DNA of 64,000 bases from positions 17,205,001 through 17,269,000 of the forward strand of contig CM048845.1 in the NCBI GenBank assembly GCA_026545225.1, read 5' to 3'. Below, in pieces: positions 23,131 through 34,759 of this stretch. The translations under genes and the position numbers were made by a program. The notes under the pieces were generated by a model that had not been told where the DNA came from, did no database searches, and saw only the letters and a program-made list of their open reading frames with translations. This DNA comes from Cornus controversa (taxonomy: Eukaryota; Streptophyta; Magnoliopsida; Cornales; Cornaceae). Positions within the stretch are counted from its first letter, which is position 1. Each line of letters starts with the position of its first letter.

Positions 23131-23740
23131 AATACTGAACATTACTTCTCATATCGGAGGTAACTATGTCAAATCCCCCAGAAACATATCCAAGAAATCA
23201 CAAACTACCAGTGGAACCCTCCACAAGTCATAACAACATCCTCCTCGACTAATAAGTTAGCCAAGAAACACCCAATCCCATTCAAAACATCTGAACTATG
23301 TAATGATGGTATATAGAAATCATCACACTTTCTCACAAAATAAAAGCACTCATTCCCAGTTGTACACATTGTCACTCTCTTACAGAGACAATCGATCGTG
23401 GCTCTAAACATAGACAGTAAATCCATACTTAGAATAACATCAAAACTAGTCATATCTAGAAACACAAAGTCGAACACTAGCCGACGTCCAACAACCTCAA
23501 TCTCGCAAGACCGACAAACTCTACCCAAGGTAATTCTACCCCAACAGGAATATCAATAGACAATGGTGACACCAGTGATGGCATTTCCAACCCTAAGGCA
23601 TATAGAAATGCAACAGATATGAATGAATGAGATGCACTCAAATCTATCAACATCCTAGCATACATGCTTGAAACCAAGAAAATACATTTGACCACTAATA
23701 GTCCCAATATATCATCTGCCTGAGTCAGTGTATAAGCACG
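23131..23740 (-). pseudogene. Gypsy element G1: protease remnant
   Basis: Contains ARMLIDLSASHSFIS, where D-L-S-A-S-H-S-F replaces the usual D-S-G-A-S-H-S-F of chromovirus proteases, so the catalytic triplet is altered. Downstream VFDFVFLDMTSFDVILSMD matches the conserved second half of these proteases (F-D-V-I-L-G-M-D-W-L in active copies). One frameshift separates the halves. Confidence 0.85.
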
Positions 23741-24933
23741 ACCCTGAATCTATTGACCCTGCTGACCAAAATCATAAAATCCAAACTGCTGACTAGACGT
23801 AACAGGTGTGGCCCCTCTTGCTACATAAGAATCCAGAACTGACCGAGCTGACTGAGGTGGTGGTAACGCCCTCATACTTGAGTGACCAGTAGCAGATTGA
23901 ATAGTCCATAGCTAAGATCCAGTCCCACTATCCACCCTCTGTCTCTATTGGCAATTTACGCTAATATGTCTTGACTGGCGACAATGGAATCATGTCCACT
24001 CCCCTCCTTGTGCTACCAGTATAGATGTAACTTACCTCTGTGGGCACTCATACCTGCAGTGGCCTGACTGTTGGCAATGATAGCACACGACAATAGATTG
24101 TGAAGCACCCGTAGGCAAATGCACTGAAGGTACAGAGCGAGACTGTTGCCCCTGAGAAACTGAAACATTATCCCTCTGCCTTTTCATTACCTGAGTGCCC
24201 GAAAGTGATCCGACACTTCTAGTCTAACTCTTGGAGTCCCATATTCTTTTAGCCTCTATGTTATCTTCTTCAACTACCATGGCTCTATCAACAACCTCGG
24301 CATACTTTTAAACCGAGGATAGACATTATCTTCCTTATGGACATTTTAAGTCCTCTCATAAAGTGACTCACTTTCATTTCATCATCACCCACCATTTCTG
24401 GCACAAAATGATCCAAGGATGTGAACTTGGTCTCGTACTCCATTATGCTCATATCCCCTTGCACAAGATCTATAAATTCTTGTTTGAGTCTATCTTTTAT
24501 CATTGGGGGAAAATACCTCCCTAAGAAAAGATCCTTGAAATCTTCCCACTGCATTACTTCTATATCTCATGTGTTCTTCACCGAACTCCACCTATCTGCT
24601 TCACCTTATAAGTGAAGTGTATTTATGCCGACCCTAAGGTATTTATCAATTCGTAAGGCAACTAAGAGTTTCAAAGTTTAGTCTACCCACTCTTCAGCTA
24701 CTAGTGGATAAAACCCGCCTAAATAACTTAATGGTTTGTATTTAATGTACTCCTTCATTGATATCATCATCCTATTCAAGCCACCCCATAGTTGAGCTTG
24801 AACTTCCTCCTCACGAGTTTCTCTTGTGATTTACTTCATAGTCTCTACCATGTCTCTCATAAACTGGGCTTCATCCACAATTTCTTGTGGAATATGAGCA
24901 CCATTACCTTTTTTCTTTCTTTGGTGGCATCTT
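23741..24933 (-). pseudogene. Gypsy element G1: gag remnant
   Basis: A likely start MPPKKEKR lies at 24933. The gag domain follows with WEDFKDLFLGRYFP, KQEFIDLVQGDMSIMEYE and KFTSLDHFVPEMV (24288-24554). Towards the C-terminus a zinc knuckle C-YH-C-QQSG-H-CRYE-C (CX2CX4HX4C) lies near 24040-24087. Stops and small frameshifts break it. Family: Ty3/gypsy, chromovirus-like (Del/Tekay type by sequence feel; no chromodomain remains to confirm). Confidence 0.85.
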
Positions 24934-25156
24934 GTTATATACATAACAAGAAAAACTTAACACCAACATATATACTCACATAACTCTCACTATACTTACA
25001 CAATGCGATGCTAAATCTTTCCACAATTAGCATGTTATAAAGACATAAACAAGCAATTATATTCCACATAACAATTTATAGGCCTTAAGTCTAAATCCTT
25101 AACCTCAATTACTCGTGTGATTCCACTATAACCCATCATTCAAGGTATTCAAACCT

Positions 25157-25284
25157 AGTGCTCTGATACCATGCTGTCACGTCCCAATTTAGAACACCTA
25201 GAAGGGCATGGGAAATTGGGGTGATTAAATCAAACATCAAGACCTTTCGTATACAATCTCGCTCTGATGCCATGTTATCACACC
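25157..25284 (-). mobile_element. Two LTR-end plus primer-site junctions
   Basis: On the minus strand GACGTGACAGCATGGTATCA leads into GAGCACTAGG, an LTR end followed by an initiator-Met-type primer site, feeding gag of element G1. About 100 bp upstream is a second junction, GGTGTGATAACATGGCATCA followed by GAGC, fused directly to the truncated RT of element G2 at about 25285. Only about 100 bp of LTR lies between, so most of the 5' LTR of G1 has been deleted. Confidence 0.65.
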
Positions 25285-25660
25285 CCAAAATTTGATCAAA
25301 TAGGTCATCTATCCTTGACAACGGATACTTGTTCTTGATTGTCACGTGATTCAACTTTCAATAATTAATGCACAGTCTCAAATAATCATCTTTCTTCTTA
25401 GCAAACAACACCGGTGCTCCCCGCGGTGATGCATTCGGTCTAATAAAACCCTTAGTTTTCAAATCATCCAATTGACAATTCAATTCTGCCAACTCCACCA
25501 GTGCCATCTGATATAGTGTCATAGAGATGGACATCATACCAAGCATAAGATCAATGCCAAACTATACTTCTCTCTTAGGAGGTAAATCCTTCAAATCCTC
25601 CAGAAATACATCCAAGAACTCACATACCACCGCTAGATATACCTCTCTCTGAATCTTCTT
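25285..25660 (-). pseudogene. Gypsy element G2: reverse transcriptase N-terminal part
   Basis: Minus-strand translation shows YQMALVELAELNCQLDDL, KGFIRPNASPRGAPVLFAKK, LRLCINY and, after a frame change, TIKNKYPLSRIDDLFDQI. The rest of RT, RNase H and integrase are missing because the frame runs into an LTR end at 25284. Confidence 0.85.
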
Positions 25661-26140
25661 TCCCTCGACCAAAAGATGAGCTAAGATGAAACTGCGTCAC
25701 TCCCGATTACTAATGTCATAGCATAAAGAAGTATATGAGTCACTCCGATCTCCCACAAAACAAAACCATCACCCTCGGGCGTACAAATCGTCACTTTCCC
25801 TTTAAAATAATCTGTCATCGTATGGAACTCCGACAACCAATCCATTCTAAGGATGATATCAAAACTACTCATATCTAGGAGAATGAAATCAAATTCAAGT
25901 GCCTCCTAACTATCTCAATAGCACATCCCCGGCACACTCTGTCAAGGATTATTGTACCGCCCACTAGCATATTAACGCAAACAGCTCTACCCAAGGGACT
26001 AACCTCTAGCACCAATGCTCATGCAAATGATGAAACAATAAATGAATATAACGCACCCGAATCAATTAATACACGTGTCCAAGAACTGTACACTAGAAAT
26101 ATACCTCTGACCACTGAAGGTCTTACTGAGGTGTCTACGA
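25661..26140 (-). pseudogene. Gypsy element G2: protease remnant
   Basis: Contains MSSFDIILRMDWLSEFHTM followed by VTICTPEGD, the second half of a chromovirus protease, with the D-S-G-A region upstream (near 26040-26090) decayed. It is broken by frameshifts. It lies in the correct order between gag zinc knuckles and RT. Confidence 0.8.
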
Positions 26141-26785
26141 GTGTCACGACATATACTCTATCATGTGTCGTCTGATCCGGTGCTCCACTAGCCTAAAATC
26201 TTGACTGTTGTGCGAATGCACTAGGGGTATATCCCCTCACTAGTCTCGCATTCCATGCAAACATAGCTGGCTATAGTGGAGGCATCGTTCTATAGCTCAA
26301 CTGTGCAGTCACGGTCTAAGCCGATCTCTACTGCGTGCCCTAACCACCCTTAGCATCTCCACCCTACTGTGGAAACTCTCTCCTCATGTGTCCCGACTGC
26401 CCACAACCAAAGCAAGTCATAGTGGTAGGCTAACTCGTAGGCCGACTCATAGGTGCTCTTATCGATGCTCTTGAAGGATAATCTGACATGTAATGCCCCG
26501 GTTGCTTACACTTGTAGCACACCACTTATGTCTAAGTAGATGTCAAAGTCAAAGGAATAGTAGGTGTAGAACGTGCCATCGATTGTCCTACTGAACCCAC
26601 CGAATAAGAAGGACCACCTTTGAACTTCTTCCTAGCGTGCCCCTCTAAAACCACTGTCAAAGCATTGATTTGCCTCAATGCCTCTCTTTTCTCTTGCTTA
26701 TCTTTCATTTCAACTTTAGCCATCAAGGCCTTTTCTATCGCCCCGGCACATACTTTCAATTTCAAAATTGACGCAAATGGTCTGA
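26141..26785 (-). pseudogene. Gypsy element G2: gag C-terminus with two damaged zinc knuckles
   Basis: KVCAGAIEKALMAKVEMKDK resembles the gag helix before the nucleocapsid. Two zinc knuckles follow: C-YK-C-KQPG-H-YMSD-Y near 26470-26525 and C-FG-C-GQSG-H-MRRE-F near 26378-26430. In each, the final cysteine is replaced by an aromatic residue, so zinc binding would be lost. The upstream half of gag lies across the solo LTR at 28282-28990. Confidence 0.8.
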
Positions 26786-26790
26786 CTCAA

Positions 26791-28276
26791 TGATTCGTGT
26801 GTGAGTATGACTCAAAAAGTATATCAATTAAAAATTTTCACACTTCGCAATAGAACGAATTCCTTGCAGAATAGGGCTATCGAAAGGGGTATCGTACCTC
26901 AGGGATTATGGTCTGATGAGTTGGAATACTGAATTAATTCTAATTAAATTTATAAAGAAAAGAATTCTGATTTTTAAACTAATTAAAAAGATAAAATAAA
27001 ATAAATCAAAGTAAGATAGAAAGTGAAGATAATATGAGAGAAATCTAGGGTATTTGACTTCACCACTAACTCCACAATCAATGGTCAATTGAATCAACTA
27101 TGGGGAATTACATCATGCATAAGTGGTGTCGGTGGCTACAAGTTCACCTTCATCCGTCAAGAAGATAACATATGATTAAGGCTAAGCCATGGACCATCTT
27201 CGATTGGCATGGGCCATCTGCCTAACTACTCTAATCTAGGTGCAGTATGGTTCATCTTCTCTAGGCATAATCCATCAAAGCTCTTAACAATATATTTAGT
27301 GATTACCATTGTGTAATAATCGCTCTCATAATCACAGAAAACAAGAGAGATTGAGTTTAATAACAACAACTAAATATCTAAGACAAGAAAAGAAATAATT
27401 GAAACTGAATTTACAAGACTTTTATTGCTCAATTCTATAATAAGAAACCTCTAAATTACACAATCTATGCATGTATATAAAGGTCCCCAATAATTAAAAC
27501 AATCAAACCATTGATGCTTTGTTAGGGCTACATCAAAACCCTAGTGGATGAACTAGCCGCTCATGGTAGAAGAAGAAGCTTCAACTGTTGAGGAAGAAGG
27601 CATCATCTTCATGAATTACGCGTATGACTCCGTTCTCCAATGGCTCTGCAAATATGTTTCTGTTCTCTTCTCAACCCTCTCAGACTCTCCAATCTCTGTT
27701 ATCTCTCCCAACTCCAATCTCCAAGTCTTCACTTTATTCCCCAAGAGAATACACCAAAGTCCTAATCCAATTAGGAAGCACTAATCAGGTGGGTTTTTCC
27801 TGCTGACTTCGGCCCAACTTTTGACCCACTAGAAGTCTGATTTACTGAATTTTTATGAAATACAAAAGTGTGTAGAATCAAATTTCGTTCAACCTTACAA
27901 GAAAATTATATCGATTTGAGGTTCGAAAATAAGACTTCTGGTCCATTTTCCAAAACGAGATTAAGACTGTATTATACGCAGATTTGGGCTTTAGGCCCGA
28001 AACCTTCTTAAGCAGCTGTAACTCTCTTGGACCTCTTCCTTGGGCTGATTTGAGTTGAAATAAATGGTTGAATGAATCTCCTTGATGTAGGCTTCATCTA
28101 CCCATCTTGGATGTTTTCTTTAAAAATCCAAAAGCTTGGTTTTAACTGAAATAATCATTAAGGCCCTGAAAATACAGAAAACACTAAAACAAAGTAAAAT
28201 CACAAAATAATCTATCACTAAGAGAATAAAATACATCAGTTAAGAGGCTAGAATGCATAACATTCAACGCCTATCA
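26791..28276 (-). mobile_element. Athila-type solo LTR, 1486 bp, inside gypsy gag
   Basis: On the minus strand it starts TGATAGGCGTTGAATG and ends CACACACGAATCA. The 5-bp duplication TTGAG (plus strand CTCAA at 26786-26790 and 28277-28281) flanks it exactly. The gag reading of element G2 stops at one edge and resumes at the other, so the insertion postdates G2. No internal region remains. It is the most complete member of this LTR family in the window. Confidence 0.92.
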
Positions 28277-28281
28277 CTCAA

Positions 28282-28990
28282 TAATGAAGGCCATTGATGA
28301 GCCTCCACGTCTTTTCTTCTTCATCTCTCACTACTTCAGGTGCAGAGCATGAAAGGAAAATAGATTTATTCTCATATTCAGTAACAGTCATTCCTTCATG
28401 AACAAGCTCCTCAAACTCCTTCCTCAATGCCCTACTCTTTGGCCTAGGAAAATATTGCTCAAGGAATAAAGTCTTAAACTCTTCTTACGGCATCGTCTTA
28501 ACATCATGTCAGTTGCTCACTGACTTCCACCAAATTTTAGCACCACCCAAAAATAAATAAGTAGCAAGAATCACTTTCATGTCATCATCGAGCGTAAACA
28601 TCATCTTAAGGTGCTTCTCAACTTGTTCCAACCATTATCCCTTATCAACGGATCCGAACTCCCCTCAAAACTTAGAGGCATTAGTTTCTTAAATCGAGTG
28701 ATATACTTGAATCTCATTTCACTTTTAGTCTCTTCCAGTTGTACTACCGGTTCTTGTACCTCATTAGCAGTTGTTTTCACGAAGTCTCTAAGAGCCATGG
28801 TCATATCGGTGACCAAACGGTCTCCCTCGGGTACCTCACCCCCAACTACCCTTTCTCGACGTCTAGGCGTATTATCTCTATCTAATCAAGATATAGATCA
28901 ATACAATAAGTTATCTCATGGTATGTATTCAACATGATCAAACTATTACACAACATAACAACATGTTGTCACTTTTTGCACGCAACATAT
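28282..28990 (-). pseudogene. Gypsy element G2: gag N-terminal part
   Basis: Minus-strand translation includes TRFKKLMPLSFEGSSDPL, WNKLRSTLR, a frameshifted LFLGGAKIWWKSV stretch, LFLEQYFPRPKSRALRKEFE and VHEGMTVTEYENK, all typical gag domain blocks. Stops and frameshifts are present. It ends at the TTGAG target site of the solo LTR. Confidence 0.85.
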
Positions 28991-29305
28991 AGACATGTTT
29001 TTCAACACACATTTAATCACATAAAAATATTCTCATATCAAAAGATAACATATAACACATATTATCACATAAGCACATTTTCATTTTGACACATAACATA
29101 TAACACATGTCATCACGTAAGCATATGATAAGTGCTCATAAGTTGTCATATTCAACTATGTCATATCTACACGCATTTTTAGGCTTTCAACTCAAAGGTT
29201 CCAATTCGGAACGGTTATTCGATATAGTTTCTAACAACAAGCTACCAACCATTTCAAACACACACATGATCTATCCATTACCTGTCGCCCCTAGGTATTC
29301 GACCT

Positions 29306-29323
29306 AGTGCTCTAATAACAAGT
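29306..29323 (-). promoter_or_regulatory. Primer-binding site of element G2 (decayed)
   Basis: Directly inside the end of LTR C (GGGCGTGACA) the minus strand reads ACTTGTTATTAGAGCACTAG. It is a mutated form of the TGGTATCAGAGC initiator-Met-type site seen at 25157-25175 before gag of G1. Confidence 0.6.
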
Positions 29324-31961
29324 TGTCACGCCCTAAAATTCTGTCAGCCTAGACTCCCCCAGTCCGAGCCCGAAGTCTAGGTAGTGAGGTGTCAAGATTG
29401 CCTGATCATCACTCCATGACCCGAACAACCATGACAAATACTACCAACATCACCCTCGGTTCTTACCCAAACCATCGAGATCATTAAATATAGCAGAAGT
29501 CTTTACATTTATCAATACATCAATCCCTCACTAGATATATCACAATAATTCACATCTTAAGTTATAATCTCAAAGTCTAGCAGAAACATTCTTTATACCA
29601 TTAATACCATACATACATACGTGTATAAGCAGTTCAAGTACAATGATCATTCTCACTACAGAACCCCACATACACATTTCACTACATATCCAACATAGTT
29701 GTGGACTGTTAATTTTGCACAATCGAAGTGCCAGTTTTGCACGATCGAAAGGCAATTTTTTCACAATCGAAACTATGGTTTCGCTCAATCGAAATTCTCA
29801 CATGATCGAAGTACTTGCAAATTACTATCAAGATCGCCCTGGAATTTAACATATCTTCCTTCAAAAAATTTCAACATGGTTCGCACAATCAAAGGCATTT
29901 CGATCATGTGAAATGGGCATTTCGCACAATCGAAATGGCCTTTTGCAAATTTTTAGTAATTCCACACTTGGTTCATTTTATGCTTAAATTTCATTCTATC
30001 CACCTAGAATCAACTATACAACATTGCAATCAACTACAAATATTATATCATCATACACATACTCCAAATCATGCATTTGCATCACTATGGTCTCATTTTA
30101 CCAATTCATCACACAATCATTATCACAAGCTTATACAAGTAAAAATGAACATAAATAAATAATCATCATTTAAATTATCTAGCATCTACCATGCTTAAAA
30201 CCATGCTCATAGTGTATGAAATCATAAGGTATAAATAATACATGTTCTCGAAATACAAATGGTCTTTACATATTCACCATATACATATAGTCCACAATCC
30301 GGACATGCATTCAAATAAAGCAATATTAAGGTTTTTAAATGAATCAACTCCGCTCCACACCAATTTAAAATTGAGGAGACTCCATCACCTCCTTTCTATT
30401 TCCTGAAAAGAGTTAATACTCGTGGGATGAGTTACAACACGCTCAATAGGAATGTCTAAAATACAATTTCGTAAGTTCTATGAATACCACATAAGCATAC
30501 ATTTGCATTTAATCATGTTAAGCAAATAACCATACATCACAACCATATCACAAGCAATATATGAAATGCAAAGTGATATGCATAGCTCCCTCATACTCTC
30601 CACAATCCATTGGCTTTCGATTTTACAGGCCGCCCAATCCCACTTAATTGAGGTTCCTTTACCAGTTTACCTTATCGTAGGACTCCATTTTAGAGAGTAT
30701 CCTCTTCCATCTAGTCCAGAGCCCCAATTAAGGATCACTCCACAGGGTTCCGCCCCCAGATTGCCCCACATGGGCTTATCAAAATACCATGCCATTCGTC
30801 AAGAGGGTTCACCACCCAATTGAACTCACCATCCTTACCAAGCCAATGAATGAAGATGCATTCCCACACCCATGCTCAATGTGCACCTACAATTCAAGAC
30901 AATATAGTACTAATTATCATGCTTACACATCTTGTAAACAAATGTCACATACTTTCACTTTGGACATTTTACACATATTGCATATTTCATATCACTTAGA
31001 TAGACAATTAAACATGTTTCACATTTAAACATGCTTTCGAAACATTTCATCAAACACATAAGTGTCACCTTCACAATTTTACATGAATACACATAATTGC
31101 TCACAATTCAACCTCAAGATGCATATATAATCATCTAAGGCAATTATAAACATGTAGTTACATCATTTAACATTGATAAATCGTTAAGTAGTATAATCTA
31201 GCATGTTTTAACCTTAAAAAATATCTAATTATACCCACATAACCAATTGGTTGCCATAAACAACCAATATACTCACAAAAATCTCAGATTCTATATGTTA
31301 GGCATCCCTACCTCAATTTGGAAGAGTTTCCAAATGATTTTCTCAATTTCTCACAAAAAAATTAATTTTCTCCGAATTTGATTCCAGACGAATCAAACTC
31401 GAGCCCTCAATGCATAGACCAACTTCTTCTTCTTTGACGCCTTCCAAATATTGCCCCTAGCCTCTTAAAATTAATGAAGAAAGGAAGAAAATGATATTGT
31501 CATATATAGATATATATATATTGCTCTCTCTATACAGCTGATGAGAATGAGAAATGAATTCATCAATTCTCTACTTTGCTATTTATAGACCTAGGCCATC
31601 TATTTACGAAATACCATTAGCCTTTCACTAAACCTTCCCAGACTCTGTTTTTTATTTTCGTAACTCTTACAGATGCGAAATCGATTCTGTAGTGTATAAA
31701 ATATTTTATTTAAGCTACTCTCCAATTTTGGTGTCATTCTGACACTTTCAGATTTTTTCAGCCGACAGGACCCGTGTCCTGTGCCCACTTGACCCAAAAA
31801 AGTTAACTTTTGTCAAAAGCTCCCAAAACTTCTCCGAACATATATAAAGGTCCTTAAGCAATTATTTTACATTTAAAACACATTTATAATCATTTAAATC
31901 ATGTATATGCATTTAAATGAAATAAAAAGAAAACCGGCCAAAAATGGTCATGGTTCTTACA
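29324..31961 (-). mobile_element. Gypsy LTR C, 5' LTR of element G2, 2638 bp
   Basis: On the minus strand it starts TGTAAGAACCATGACC at 31961 and ends GGGCGTGACA at 29324, with primer site and gag following in the right order. Its sequence parallels LTR A through most of its length and retains the empty site where LTR B inserted in LTR A. It contains an array of GCACAATCGAAA-type motifs at 29713-29938. Confidence 0.87.
29713..29938. repeat. Array of GCACAATCGAAA motifs in LTR C
   Basis: Repeated units of TTTCGCACAATCGAAA and variants occur in both orientations with short spacers. The same motif, with different spacing, is found in LTR E at 39889-40145. Confidence 0.7.
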
Positions 31962-32886
31962 TCATATTCTCACATACCATATATGTACACATACATGCCC
32001 ACATTCATACATATACCTCATACATGTATAAAAATTTCATATAATAATCAGATGTTTATAATTATATACAAATAACATGTATAAACTCACAACCATCATA
32101 AATCATAATATGAACAACTTTAGCATGCATTAAATCATAATGAAAGAGAGGAAAGATTATAAACCACCATATCACCCTCCCAATCATGCTAACTCAACCA
32201 AGCCCTCTCAAACTCACCAATACCCTATAAATTGATGACTAAGAAAAGAAGCACCCCTACCTTAAGATTAAAGTTTTTCTAACCAAAATCCTAAAATTAT
32301 TCCAAGCTTCACTTTGTCAAATTTGACTTTATTCAATTTAAACCAAATCCCATAACCCGTAGAACACTTTGTCCTTCTTTGGGAACTTCTAAATCCAAGC
32401 CCAAAACTTCTGAAATGTCAAGAGAAAGAGAAGAGATAAAGAGGGAGAAAGAGAAAGGGTTGGCCAGCTATATTGGTTTGAATCAAATGAAAAAAATACC
32501 CAGCCACTTGATATTTATATCACTTTAAGTATAAAAAGATCAAAATGCCCCTAAGCCACTTAATGTACCCTCCTGACCTCCGTTTTTAATTTTGAAAGCG
32601 GCTACGACTCCGAAATCACTTCCTTGACTTCTTTAATATTTTAATTTGGTCTAAATCAAAAATAAATATTGTTAAAAAATATTCAATTTTTTGGGCCCAC
32701 CTGACCCATATCCTAGGCCCCACTAACCTAAAAATCTAAAAATGAGCCAAATGGCTCAAAAATATTCCCAAACCTCTAAACAAGTCCCCAAACATTCATT
32801 TCATGCTTATAATGCATGTAAAGTCATTTCACATATTTTATATGGATATAAAAGAATACCGGTCAAAATTAGACCCGGTCTTTACA
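31962..32886 (-). mobile_element. Gypsy LTR D, partial
   Basis: On the minus strand it starts TGTAAAGACCGGGTC at 32886 and continues with GTTAACTTT-type and CACTTCGGAGTCGT-like blocks common to the family, until LTR C begins at 31961. Its own 3' portion is missing. LTR C probably inserted into it. Confidence 0.7.
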
Positions 32887-34095
32887 AATTCCTTAATGGC
32901 TTTCATATTATTGTTTTATATTTCTCTCATTATGGCAATGGCTGGTGGATCAAGGAGACCAAGAGCTGATGTTTCTCTCACACCGGAAGGTAACATTATC
33001 TTCACTTTAAATCCTTTTAATGAAGAAGGTATCTTTGAATATTATCAAAAAGTTATCAGTTTTAGGCTAATGAGATGTGAGAGGAGCTTTGATTTGGAAA
33101 GTATTTGGCAATGATATCACGTGGAGTTTGTGCATTATTTCAAAAATAATGGTTGAAGTTCTTTAGTTAATTTAGGCAAAGATTATGCTTGCTTATAGTG
33201 AGAAAGAATTGTGGATGACTGTGAAGTGCTTTGGGACTAAAATCAAAGTGACAACCAAATTAATTTCTGAGGTTATTGGTGTTCCAGAGTCTGAAGATGG
33301 TTTAATTCTTCTATATGATAAAACTAAAGAAAATATACCAAGCATGGAAGCAATCATTTAGAAGTTGTTTGAATCTAATGCTCCATTGCTTGGGAATAAA
33401 GTACCTAGTGCTTATATCACTGACAATGTCTCTACTTTAAATTTGATTGTGTCTTATACTTTTGATCCTCATGATCATAAGGGTGATTTGCCAAGGCATA
33501 GAGGTGAAATTTTTTATCACATTGTGAATGGTAATAAGATTAATGTGTCTGCTACAATTTTGAAAACAATGATTCAAGAGTCTAATGATTTCAGGCCTAC
33601 CAATGCTTTGCTTTATATCACTGACAATGTCTCTATTTTGATTATCTTATACTTTTGATCCTCATGATCATAAAGGTGATCTGCCAAGGCATAGAGGTGA
33701 AATTTTGTATCACGTTGTGAATGGTGAAAAGATTAATGTGTCTGTTACAATTTTGAGGACAATAATTCAAGAGTCTATTGATTTCAGGCCTACCAAGACT
33801 TTTCCTTTTTCATTGATCGTGATGAAGATTCTTAAGGCAAAGAAAGTGTGCATTCCTTCAAATGCATTAGTTGAAAAACCCAAAGAAAAGTTTACGATTT
33901 CTAATGTTAAGTCTTCAATTACCAACAAGATGAAGCAAATAGCACAAAAGGAGGCTGTTAGGCAACATGTTGATGAAGATGTAAATGAAAGTGATAATAA
34001 TGCTCCTATTCCTGGACTTTACGTTCCTAATTCCAATCGTGATTTAACTGCTAGTCAGTACAATCAATCCATGAGGGTTTGGATAGGTACTTGAT
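32887..34095 (+). pseudogene. Retroelement-linked ORF of unknown function, broken
   Basis: Plus-strand frames read MAMAGGSRRPRADVSLTPEG, then ELWMTVKCFGTKIKVTTKLI and SEVIGVPESEDGLI, then DPHDHKGDLPRHRGEI and VNGNKINVSATILKTMIQ. It ends in a lysine-rich and acidic tail with RVWIGT before a stop. The block order (globular domain, hydrophobic IGVP segment, DLPRH, then a segment like NKINV) recalls proteins often predicted in plant retroelements and described only as putative transposon proteins. I infer the relation from pattern memory only. There are several stops and an internal 200-bp duplication. It lies about 660 bp upstream of a copia LTR. Confidence 0.5.
33413..33803 (+). repeat. Tandem duplication, about 201-bp period, inside the broken ORF
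   Basis: The first copy starts TATATCACTGACAATGTCTC at 33413 and the second starts with the same bases at 33614. Both encode the GDLPRHRGEI and GFRPT-like DFRPTN/DFRPTK blocks. A small deletion in the second copy (near 33640) shifts the frame, so the two copies are read in different frames. Confidence 0.85.
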
Positions 34096-34759
34096 GAGGA
34101 AGTTTTAAAAACTTGAAACATTAATTTAGAAAATTATTCCAAAAAGTTCTAGCAATGATGGTGATGAAGAGGATGAGGATTAGGTCTTGGTATTTTAGAC
34201 ATAGTTAGTTTTTTTTGCTAGATTTGAGTGCTTACTCTAATTTTCTATGTTTATTTTCTTAAACATGTTTATATTATGTTATGCTTATTTTGGATATTTG
34301 GACTTTAACTCCTAATTTTGGTAGTCTTGGTTTTAAGTTTGAATGAGTTTAATGTTCTTATTATCTCACTTAATCATGTGGTAATAATTTTCCTTGTTCT
34401 TACTCTGTCAATTTGTTCCAAAAAGGGAAGACATATATATTTGTTTGATTGACATTTGGGGGAGAACTAGTATACTTGATGCGCCTAAATGATTAAGGGG
34501 GGGGTTTAAGTTTTATGATCTTGTTATCATTATATTTCTGTATTAAGCTTTCATAGGTAGTGGTGTTTGCATGATGTGCAGCTTTTATAGGTTTTTAGAA
34601 AACATTACATATAAAGCTTACTAATGATGCTCTGAGATCATCAAGTTATATTTCTTTGTATTTTGAGATGTGTGAGACATATTGTAATTTGATTTTTTTC
34701 ATTGGTTAGGTTATGATTGTCTAGGTTGATTTTGTCACGAAATTGTCAAAGGGAAAGAT
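34096..34759 (+). other. 3' non-coding region of a copia element with polypurine tract
   Basis: It has no ORF. A TTGGGGGAGAAC tract near 34446 and a CAAAGGGAAAGAT tract at 34747-34759 precede the LTR, the latter in the place of the polypurine tract. The second LTR at 37777 is preceded by the comparable AAAGGGGGAGATTA. Confidence 0.6.
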
